From Parietichytrium sp. I65-24A (Eukaryota; Sar; Bigyra; Thraustochytrida; Thraustochytriidae), in NCBI GenBank assembly GCA_012862575.1, contig BLSF01000078.1:1-64000 (forward strand): a DNA stretch of 64,000 bases, given 5' to 3'. The notes under the pieces are model-generated. The model was not told the DNA's origin. It did no database searches and worked only from the letters and a program-made list of their open reading frames with translations. A program made the translations under genes and the position numbers. This document shows, piece by piece, positions 11,231-19,334 of the stretch; position 1 is the first letter of the stretch, and every line of letters begins with the position of its first letter.

Positions 11231-11330
11231 CTCTGCAACGCTCTGCAACGCTCTGCAACGCTCTGCAACGCTCTGCAACGCTCTGCAACGCTCTGCAAAG
11301 CTCTGCAAAGCTCTGCAAAGCTCTGCAAGG
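11231..11330. repeat. Ten-unit decamer array in the histidine kinase leader
   Basis: Ten decamers without interruption: six CTCTGCAACG, then three CTCTGCAAAG, then one CTCTGCAAGG. Variation is confined to the last three bases and changes in one direction. The array ends 186 bases before the first ATG of the histidine kinase and is followed by a GTGGTGGCT repeat at 11340-11363. Confidence 0.95.
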
Positions 11331-11515
11331 TTAGAATTGGTGTGGTGGCTGTGGTGGCTGTGGAGTGCTTGAAGAAGATTTGGGGAGAGTGTCCCGGTCT
11401 CTTTCGGTTTGGCTGGCTGCGAGGAGGTCCGCGAGCGGAAGCGGGGTTTCTCGCTGGCAGGGTTCAGGATACAGCGTGGTCGGCGTGGCTGCTGCAGTTG
11501 GAGATTCGGGGAGAG

Positions 11516-14500
11516 ATGATGCCGTACCACGGGACGGAGCTTCCGAAAGGCAACGCGAGGTATGATGCGAATTACACAAAATTTGAAGGCCCGGAAGAGG
11601 CGGCGAGCATGCGGAGCAGGAGGATTTGTAGGAGAAGGTGCTGCTATCGGCCACCATGGTTGACAAACTGGGAGCTCGGCGTGAGTCTCACGACGACGGT
11701 CATCGCGACCATAGCGATTGGTCTTGTGTTCTATTTCGAGAAGAAGGATCTTACCAACACCACCAACTCCGTATTCAACCAGCTGGCCCACTCGTACACC
11801 ACCATGGTGACGTATGCGGTTCTCACGGAATCACAAAACCTCAACACACTGGCCTCATTTGTCAAGCACTACGACTCAACCTACTACTGCGATGAGCCCT
11901 TTGTAGGATCGTTCCAGACTATCGCAGAGTCTCTGCGCAACCAAACCTCTGGCGTTGCAGCCTTTGGCGTCAGCCTCGTTCTCAATGGTGCAGAAGAGCA
12001 CCAAGAGTACTTGAACTATTCGAACAAGGCCTGGAATGAGCTCTTCGACACCGCCGACGTGTCTTACCCATTCATGGGTTTCGATGGCACCTCCGTTGTG
12101 GACAGGGGTGCCACGCTCTCCGGAACCTCAATTGTGGCCGCCCAGCGCGACCCAATCTTGTCTGTCAAGGGAAACGACAAGGTGGTCAACTTTGTCCAGA
12201 GCGATTTGAGTGGCATCTCGGAAACCTTCGCCTCAAGCATTCGATATGGTACACTTGCAGCAACTCGACGATTGGAAATCGGAGATAAATCTGGAGAGTT
12301 TGCAAGTATTATGTACGCTACTGCCTCACCCGTGCTTGGCGAACCTACACGCGCAGACCAAGGCGGAGATACGCCTGTGGCGACCTTTGCAACATTTGGG
12401 TTCAACGAACTTCTTTCCGGTGCTGTCTCAAATCTCGACGCAATTATGGAACACGATGGAAGTCAACCACTATTTGCTGACCTCAGCGGCCGTGCGCAAT
12501 ATGCAAGGCTCTATCTCGTAGAAGAGCTTGAAGAAGGCACGTTGCAATACCTCTCCGCATACGACGCGTCCCAGGGCAGAATAATCTCCGAGGAGGATGC
12601 TGACTTTATCAATTATGGTGATGAGGAGCTGAGAATGGAACTTGACGTTAGTGGTGGAAGAAACTGGAAGCTTGTGGTTATTAGCTTCCCTGAATTTGTG
12701 CAGGAGAAACTCTTCCTATCATACATCATTGGCTTTGTCATCTTCTTCATATACAGTAAAGGGACGGCATTTTATCTCTTCCGTCAGAGGTTAAAGTACT
12801 ATCAACAGGTCAACTACGACCGAATTAATCGCGAATCCCAAAACAGGCTCATGAGCTACATGTGCCATGAGCTGAGAAAGTAAGTTATTCTTGTGAGTTC
12901 TATGGCACCGCAAACACTCAAGATTGGCTCTAACAGCAGATTTGCTTTTCGTGCGTCTACACAAATCCCTCTTCTTCGAATCTTTTCATAGCCGTAAGTT
13001 TCCGCGTTAGTGTGTTTGGCTCTCAACTATGGCTCCACTAGCTTCGTTTGCTAACTTTTGAAACCCTGCTTTTTGACCTGACCACAGCACTGCATAGCTT
13101 ACAGTCGCTTGTTGGGGAGCTTCCCCGGACGGACGGCTCAGTCGCGGATATTCAGCAGATCGAAGCAATCTGCGCGCACATGAACTACTTGGTAAACGAC
13201 TTCCTGGATTATTCCAAGAGCCAGGTTACTGATTTGAAGCTCGTCCCGCTGCCAAGCAATGTCTCAGACTTGGCCCGAGACTGTGTCAACCAATATAGAA
13301 TATTCTCCCATGCCTCTGGTTTGACTTTGGAACTTGCGGTGGATCCTGACCTGGCCAACTTTGTAATCGAGGTGGACCCTCAACGCCTACGCCAAGTGCT
13401 TAGCAACGGACTCAGTAACGCCGTCAAGGTCTGTCAAGAGCGCGATGAGATCACGTTATCAGTTAGACGGGACAGAGTGCGCCGGCGTATCGTATTTGAG
13501 ATCTGTGATACCGGCCCAGGTCTCGGGAAAACCAATCCTGAGGACCTCTTTACCCCTTTTTGCCCCGGAAAGCAGAGCACAGTCCAGGGTAGCGGGTTAG
13601 GGCTTGGGATCTCGCGGGCTATCATGAATCTTATGGAGGGAGACTGCACAGTTTCCAACCGCACCGACGGCGTGCGTGGGGCACAATTTGTAGCATGGCT
13701 CCCATATCCCGACCCTTCACGGCAAGAGTCCCGCGGAGAGCGCCGCTTGACTGTTCGAGTGGATCCCCAAACATCCGCGAATGATTCAGAAGGATCCGTC
13801 TCACTCGAAACCGACTCCGGCCCGGCATCAGAGACATCCGCAGTCTCCAAGAGCACACCGGCCGCAGAGGAACAGCAGCGAGTCACCCCTTCTGCCTCCT
13901 TCGAAATGATTTCATTGAATTCGGACAAGATGAGTTCGTTGGAGTCTGACAAAAAGTCGTGCTCCATAGAGCTTCAGGATGATGAGGTCGCTGAGGAGAA
14001 AGATGTTCCGGCTCACTTGTCTGTCTGGCTGGATCCCACACTGAGTACGGAGCAAGCTGACACCATCAAGCGTGGATGTGAAGCCCTCGAATATTGCCGC
14101 ATCCGTGGTTCTCAAAATGAAGGGGCCGAACCTAGTCCGGACACCGCCGTGGTGGCGTTTGTCCAAGGTGAAAAGCTCAGTGTTGCACCGTTCGATCATT
14201 CCAACTTTTTCGTGGCGGTAACGGGCGACCTTTCCAAGGATAAGGACTTCTTCTACTCTGCCGGGTTTGACGGAGTTCTCTACGAAGGCCAAGACTTCGA
14301 ATCCGGAAAAGTCGAGAGTTTGATCAAGACATTCTGGGATCCTGCAGAGAAAAAGCCTGCTCGCTCCAAGAAATTAAAGATTATTGCCGCTGAAGACGAT
14401 GCAGTTGTTCACCGCATCCTCTCCAAAACTGTCGCCAAACTTTTCCATCCTCAATCCGTTGTGTACTTCGATGGCATCGATGTGATTGAGCATATCACTT

Positions 14501-14751
14501 CGGGTAAATTTGACCCCGATTGCATCTTACTGGACATTGTAATGAAATTTTCACGTGGGGACGAGGTTGTAGCGCGCCTGCGGCAAGAGTTCCAACTATC
14601 TACACCTGCGCTAGCTGTCACGGGCAACGCTATGGAGTCTGACACCTACAAGCAGATTGGATTTAATGATGTGGTCACAAAACCCTACGGCGCAAAGCAA
14701 TTGCAAAAGGCTGTTATTCAAGCCACCTGGGACCACTTTGCACGAAATTAA
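11516..14751 (+). CDS. CHASE-like transmembrane hybrid histidine kinase (three exons, one of 2 nt)
   Basis: Proposed splicing is 11516-12879, 12992-12993 and 13088-14751, giving 1009 residues. An Arg/Cys-rich cytoplasmic start is followed by TM1 (about 54-74), a roughly 320-residue outer domain resembling CHASE sensors, and TM2 (about 399-422). The H-box HELRNPLH has phospho-acceptor His451. The ATPase domain has an N-box (about 559-570), D-T-G-P-G-L (596) and G-S-G-L-G-L-G (624). A Ser/Thr-rich linker leads to a C-terminal receiver with the acidic E-D-D, Asp938 in L-L-D-I-V, a Thr in A-V-T-G-N and Lys in T-K-P-Y. The kinase should autophosphorylate His451 and pass phosphate to Asp938, then to a separate phosphotransfer protein. 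The first ATG in frame is at 11516; the frame upstream has none and runs towards the decamer repeat. ATG 11519 is equally possible. Confidence 0.88.
12880..12991 (+). other. Intron 1 of the histidine kinase gene
   Basis: 112 nt. Donor GTAAGTT, a CTAAC branch-site candidate, acceptor CATAG. It interrupts the Asn codon of HELRN in phase 2; retention would give an immediate TAA stop after HELRK. Confidence 0.85.
12992..12993 (+). other. Candidate 2-nt microexon (CC) in the histidine kinase H-box
   Basis: The two bases CC are flanked by an AG acceptor (12990-12991) and a GTAAGTT donor (12994). Joining AA + CC + CA recreates codons AAC CCA, giving H-E-L-R-N-P-L-H, the family consensus. Direct joining of 12879 to 13088 gives AAC ACT GCA TAG, a stop after three codons. 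No single acceptor between 12880 and 13088 keeps the downstream frame open. Confidence 0.8.
12994..13087 (+). other. Intron 2 of the histidine kinase gene
   Basis: 94 nt. Donor GTAAGTT, branch-site candidate GCTAAC at about 13050, acceptor CCACAG. It splits the Pro codon of the H-box (phase 1). Confidence 0.82.
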
Positions 14752-15111
14752 GTGCTTCTCACAAAGCGTCTCCAGACTAGTTTTATCTCTCACTTTCATA
14801 TGCTCTCAATTTCGCTGTTTCACACTATTCATTTTTAAATTTTTAAACACATTATTCTTCTGGATCATCGTTCTCACTTTCGATTGAAACAATACTAAGA
14901 ACAAAGACAAACGTTACTTTTGGAGTAAACCTGCATTTTTATATTTTGTATTTTTATTTAAAAAAGATATTGGGAATCTCTCATTGCAAATATTCAACGA
15001 GATACAACACATGGACACATGGGGAAACGACACAGAGACGGATACGAAGAGAGAGACCGACAAGTATTTGTAGGCAACATGCAGAAAGAGATGTTTAGCA
15101 GCGTCGCCTCT
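14752..15111. other. Convergent 3' spacer
   Basis: A 360-base A/T-rich spacer between the ends of the histidine kinase (+) and the MyTH4 myosin (-). It probably holds both 3' untranslated regions; no gene seen. Confidence 0.6.
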
Positions 15112-18100
15112 TTAGAGGCTCAAGGCTCGGTCCTCTTCGGGGGATGCGGCCTCGCCTTTCTCAAGTGGACTCTTTGGAATGGGCGCTGGCTTGACCCTAT
15201 TCGTAGGGCCAGTGAAAGCATCCGCGGCAATGGAGAAGCGGCTCCCGTCCTCAGTGAACTGCTTAAACTCCTTCCGCAATGTTGCCAAAGGCTTAGGGTC
15301 CTTCGAAGCCTCCTTGTCGAACTGCAGCTTGTGCAGAGCAGAAGTATATGGACGATACTCGCCACCTGGACCAGGGTTCTTGCGCACCCACATGACCAAA
15401 AAGTCTTCGAATCCGTCAGACGGTAGAAATGCAGACATGAGCAAACCCAGCAACTCGTACCCCTTGGCAGTCGACTCCTCGTTAGGGTTGTTCGTCACTT
15501 GCTTGACGACCTGCAGGAAGAGCTCATTTCGAAGAGATGGGTTGTCCCAACCAAACTTGACGTAGTCTTGCCCGGCCTTTTCGCGCTTCTTCTCGGCCAG
15601 CGGTTTGTCTCCCATAAACTTTTGAAGATTCAAAAACTGCTTTTTGCAGAGCGCCTTTTGCTTTTTCATTTCCTTGGTTTCTTCACGACCCTTCACTTCT
15701 CCTGGCATGAGAGTCACAGGCGATGGGATTGGCTTATCTGTCCAGTTGTACATTCCTTGCGCAATCGAAGACCTGCCGCAGAGCACAAGACCAGCTCCCT
15801 TTGCGTACTCGAGGGGCTCGCGAGCATGGCCAGAGCCCCACGTGTCCTGAAATTTGGACCCTTCTTTGTCGTAAAAGATCTCCTTCAGACGAATACGGCG
15901 GTGAATCTCGCGCGTTTTGTCTCCGAGCCTCTTGGCGGCCTCAAGCTCGAGCTTGACAAAATCTTCCTCCGGCATCTCAAACATGCGCTCGATCTCCTTG
16001 AGTGCTTCGTTAGTATGCTTGTACATGTTGGCCTCGTCCAAGCAAGTTTTCATCCGTGCACCATCCAGAACCTCCAATGAGTCCTGAGACTCTTGGTCAA
16101 TAAAGTCGAGACGCTCAAGGATGAAAGCAATCTTATCCACCGTTTCGGTCTGGTACCCAATGTCGTCCGACTTGTCTTTGACAGCTTGCATCCTGGCACG
16201 GTTGAGGGACTTGAGAGCCGGCCCGGCCTCTGCGTCCATCTGGCCAGGTGGCGAGTCCTGAATAAGCTCTTGGCAGAAGGCGTAGAGCTCGTCCTGCGCC
16301 GCAGTACGCTTCACATCCGAGAGCTCGGTATCAGCGCGCTTGCACATGTCAATGAGGTCCTTGTAGAGTTCAACCTGTACGTCTGGCGGTGTCATGCCCT
16401 CTGTACGACTCTCCATTTCGGCTTGAAGATCTTCCCAGGCCATGAGGCGGCTCTCCAAATGCTTTCCTTTGTTGTATAGATGCATTGGGTAGGCAGGAAG
16501 AAAGGCAAGGTTAGGCTCGAGCCACTCTTGGACTCCGTGGGCGAGCTCAAATCCCTCGCGTACCATGGAAATGTCGTTTGCCGTTTCAAGCGCATCGGAG
16601 AGCTTGTTTTGGGCGACACGAAGCTGGTTCATGTAGTGGCGCGCGATACTGCCGCGAATGAAAGCCTGGACGCTCGGTAGTCTGAGCTCTATTGCGATGT
16701 TTCGGAGCAAGACTAGAGGCTTGTGTACAGACACGCGGTAGAGGACCATGGATTCGCCGATACGGATGTCTTCCGCGAGCTCTTGCATGCGCGGGCTCAG
16801 ATTTAGAATCTCTGCGCAAACATTTCTCCAGTCGCCTTTCTCAACAAATTGCTTGGAGTACACGTGCTTAATGTTGATGCATCCAAATTGAAAGGCAAAC
16901 TGCTTGTGGGTAAGGCGAAATGGGAATCCAGTTTTGCGGATCTCGATCGTCTCGTACACGCCGCTGTTGTTCAGTTGGTCCACGATGAGACCAGCGTCAA
17001 AGTCCTTTGGACGCATGAGCGTATTTGGCTTGATGCAGCGAATGAATCGCGTCTCGGTCTTCTTGATGAGGTCCAAGAGATCATTCACGTTGACGCGGAA
17101 CTGTTGAGCAACTGGTTTGGTGTTGGAGATGTACTTGCCGACTGGGAACATTTGTTGCAAGAGCGGGTCCGTGGAGCTCGAGATCAGCGTGTACAGGCTT
17201 GCCCACATGGTGTCCTTGTTCTTGGCCACAAAATTAGTGGCGTTATAGCGAACGAGGCCAGCGTAGTGAGTGATCTGGAAGGTCAGAGTAGACTCGAACT
17301 TTTGCCTAAAGTCGGTTCCGAAGATAGAGTTGCTCTCGTGCTCCTTCTCGACTTTTCCAAGCCAGCCCTTGTCGCTGCCGCCTGGAAGTGCACCCTCGTC
17401 GTCGAGCATGATCAGCAAACCTTTTGGCTTCTTCTCAATAAGGTCGAGCACGGCTTGGTTGTCGCGTGGCTTGAGAAAGTGGTACTCAACGTTTTCACGC
17501 TTGTAGAAGGCCTCCTCAGAGTCAAACGTATGCTGATTGTGGAACTGCTGCAGCTTCTCGTTGCAAAAGTTGATGCAAAGCTGTTCAAACGAGTTTGTCT
17601 CGAGAATCTCAAAGCCAAAGATGTCCAGCAACCCGATAAAGTAGTCGGTTGCAGTGGTTGCCATGCTCGCGTTCAGTTGAGCCACGAGAGTCTCGAACAG
17701 CTTGCCATACACTGCTTTGCAAAGGGCGTCAACTCCGTCTTTTGCGCCAGCAGCGTCGAGTACAACAGTGGAAGTCTCTCCGCGCGCGGTCAGTGTGCGA
17801 GAAGTGATCATTTCTCTCAGAGACTCGATATCGACGGACCACATGTCAGCTACGTTAGCAAGTGCCTCTTCGTTGGTGACCTCGGACCCGGTAACGTTAG
17901 AAGCTTGGACCTGGTCTTTGAAGGTGATATTTCCCGCGTGCAGAATGCCTGCGATGATTTTGTAGATGGACTGCACCTCCTCTGCTTCAAACTCGAGATA
18001 CTCAAAAGCCTGTTGGACTTTGGCAAAGCCTGGCGCATCTTGACCGTCGCTTTTCAAGCTTGCTTTCGAATGGCGGAGGTAAGCGTAGTCCGACGGAGAG

Positions 18101-19161
18101 CCGAGGCCCAGCTGTTCCCGAATAGACTCATCTTGCAGGAGCATGTAGAAAATGTGGAAAGAGCGCTCCCCTTCTTGGTGTGACACGACGCGGGTTTTCT
18201 CCAGCATAAAGTTTTGAAACGTGGCGCCGGTAATTTTTCCAGACGACCGAGAAAAGGAAACCTTAATAAACTTGCCAAAGCGGGACGAGTTGTTGTTGCG
18301 AAGAGTGACGGCGTTTCCAAACGCTTCCAGCAGAGGATTTGAGAGAATGAGTTTATCGGCGACGTGGTGTTCCACGCTGTCGCTTCCGACCATTTCTGCA
18401 AAGAATTCGAGACAATATTTTGTGGCCTCCGTCTTGCCGGCGCCGGATTCTCCAGACACGAGAATCGCCTGGTCTTTGTCTCTGGCCTGGAGGGCATCGT
18501 ATGCCTCGTTGGCGACAGTGTACACGTGAGGTGGCACCCACTGGTCAGGTTTGTGCGGAATAGTTTTGTGCATGCGCATAGTCTCCTCGCTGTAGAGGTC
18601 CTCAAGCTTCTCGTAAGGGTTGATGGAGAGAAGTACGCTTCGGTTCGCCCCGATCCAAGTGTAAATCTTCCCGTCCAGGTAGCGCTTGCGGAGATTGTGC
18701 AAAATGGACGCCTCGTTGATGCCGTCCAACTTGATAATATCGTCCTCCTGCCAGTCCATGGCGGTCCAGCTCACATCCCACAGGGGCACCTTTTGGGTGC
18801 GGTTTCCGGTTTCCCGGCTGGGGCCAACGATGCCGTCCTTTGGCACGGTGAAGCTCGTTCCCTTGGCAGGCTGCACCACTGCACTCCCGTCCTTGTTGGA
18901 CTTTAGCAGCTTGGCCGGCTGCCAGAACTCGGTTGGGTGCGGGATCCACACCCACTGTCCGGCGCGCATCACCTTTTCGTTCGGGTCCATGAGCTCCTCG
19001 GGCTTTTGTATGGACACAATATCGTCGATGCCGGCCGTCCTGCTCGTGTTGAAGAAATACGGCCTGCCATCGTACACATTCCGCTTCACCCAGGACGGAG
19101 GCGCCTTCGCCTGGCCGCCGGTGCTCTTCTTCGAGGACACGCGAATGCTAAACAGCCCCAT
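15112..19161 (-). CDS. Unconventional myosin with WW-like and SH3-like N-terminus and MyTH4 tail
   Basis: A 1349-residue protein in one exon. An N-terminal WW-like segment (about 22-54: W, then D-G-R-P-Y-F-F-N-T, then a Pro, but without the second Trp) is followed by a myosin SH3-like subdomain (about 70-120). The motor (about 135-820) has P-loop GESGAGKT at 237-244, switch I N-N-S-S-R-F and switch II D-I-F-G-F-E from 513, so ATP hydrolysis and actin-driven movement are expected. One degenerate IQ motif, a long helical region and a MyTH4 domain (about 1150-1285) follow. MyTH4 domains bind microtubules or membrane cargo. There is no FERM domain; only about 65 residues remain after MyTH4. The ATG at 19161 is the first in frame; the frame before it has no ATG. 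Class assignment is not attempted. Confidence 0.9.
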   Translation of the reverse strand: MGLFSIRVSSKKSTGGQAKAPPSWVKRNVYDGRPYFFNTSRTAGIDDIVSIQKPEELMDPNEKVMRAGQWVWIPHPTEFWQPAKLLKSNKDGSAVVQPAKGTSFTVPKDGIVGPSRETGNRTQKVPLWDVSWTAMDWQEDDIIKLDGINEASILHNLRKRYLDGKIYTWIGANRSVLLSINPYEKLEDLYSEETMRMHKTIPHKPDQWVPPHVYTVANEAYDALQARDKDQAILVSGESGAGKTEATKYCLEFFAEMVGSDSVEHHVADKLILSNPLLEAFGNAVTLRNNNSSRFGKFIKVSFSRSSGKITGATFQNFMLEKTRVVSHQEGERSFHIFYMLLQDESIREQLGLGSPSDYAYLRHSKASLKSDGQDAPGFAKVQQAFEYLEFEAEEVQSIYKIIAGILHAGNITFKDQVQASNVTGSEVTNEEALANVADMWSVDIESLREMITSRTLTARGETSTVVLDAAGAKDGVDALCKAVYGKLFETLVAQLNASMATTATDYFIGLLDIFGFEILETNSFEQLCINFCNEKLQQFHNQHTFDSEEAFYKRENVEYHFLKPRDNQAVLDLIEKKPKGLLIMLDDEGALPGGSDKGWLGKVEKEHESNSIFGTDFRQKFESTLTFQITHYAGLVRYNATNFVAKNKDTMWASLYTLISSSTDPLLQQMFPVGKYISNTKPVAQQFRVNVNDLLDLIKKTETRFIRCIKPNTLMRPKDFDAGLIVDQLNNSGVYETIEIRKTGFPFRLTHKQFAFQFGCINIKHVYSKQFVEKGDWRNVCAEILNLSPRMQELAEDIRIGESMVLYRVSVHKPLVLLRNIAIELRLPSVQAFIRGSIARHYMNQLRVAQNKLSDALETANDISMVREGFELAHGVQEWLEPNLAFLPAYPMHLYNKGKHLESRLMAWEDLQAEMESRTEGMTPPDVQVELYKDLIDMCKRADTELSDVKRTAAQDELYAFCQELIQDSPPGQMDAEAGPALKSLNRARMQAVKDKSDDIGYQTETVDKIAFILERLDFIDQESQDSLEVLDGARMKTCLDEANMYKHTNEALKEIERMFEMPEEDFVKLELEAAKRLGDKTREIHRRIRLKEIFYDKEGSKFQDTWGSGHAREPLEYAKGAGLVLCGRSSIAQGMYNWTDKPIPSPVTLMPGEVKGREETKEMKKQKALCKKQFLNLQKFMGDKPLAEKKREKAGQDYVKFGWDNPSLRNELFLQVVKQVTNNPNEESTAKGYELLGLLMSAFLPSDGFEDFLVMWVRKNPGPGGEYRPYTSALHKLQFDKEASKDPKPLATLRKEFKQFTEDGSRFSIAADAFTGPTNRVKPAPIPKSPLEKGEAASPEEDRALSL

Positions 19162-19190
19162 TCCTCTCTCCGCCGCAGACTGACCCAAAC

Positions 19191-19213
19191 ACTCACTCAC
19201 TCACTCACTCACT
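19191..19213. repeat. ACTC tetranucleotide repeat in the myosin leader
   Basis: About five to six ACTC units starting 30 bases upstream of the myosin ATG. Confidence 0.9.
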
Positions 19214-19294
19214 GCGATCTCACTGCCCGCACCGCCTCTGCCGCAGAAAGCTTTTGCTGCCACCACCGCGACCACAACCACAACCACAACCACT

Positions 19295-19334
19295 CCACCA
19301 ATCCACCAATCCACCAATCCACCAATCCACCAAT
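19295..19334. repeat. CCACCAAT octamer x5
   Basis: Five perfect CCACCAAT copies about 135 bases upstream of the MyTH4 myosin start, preceded by a CAACCA hexamer run and followed at 19434-19490 by GA-rich simple sequence. Confidence 0.92.

Larger units (their letters stand above)
5790..11515. other. Large gene-free, repeat-rich region
   Basis: About 5.7 kb in which I find no supportable protein gene or structured RNA. Open frames are all short and compositionally random. It contains (CT)n at 6172-6192 followed by a GAAA/GGAA purine run at 6219-6260, TTCTAAA heptamers at 9706-9738, CAATTTA heptamers at 10222-10242, (CT)n at 10943-10962, the CTCACTTC array at 11108-11161 and the decamer array at 11231-11330. 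AGTACTGAGTAC-like words occur at 7660-7740 and 11059. The last few hundred bases are presumably the promoter and leader of the histidine kinase. Confidence 0.6.

Noticed and set aside
11231-11330. CRISPR-like array
   Set aside because: Units are 10 bp and contiguous with no spacers, so this is a minisatellite; the genome is eukaryotic.
11342-11515. N-terminal extension of the histidine kinase frame
   Set aside because: The frame is open but begins at GTG within a GTGGTGGCT repeat; the first ATG is at 11516.
13048-13087. Start of a separate gene at the second kinase frame
   Set aside because: The frame begins with non-ATG codons inside intron 2; the sequence from 13088 continues the kinase H-box and dimerisation helices.
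16849-18183. 444-codon open frame on the plus strand
   Set aside because: It is antisense to the myosin motor domain; the frame is open because of that gene's codon use, and its translation has no coherent protein features.
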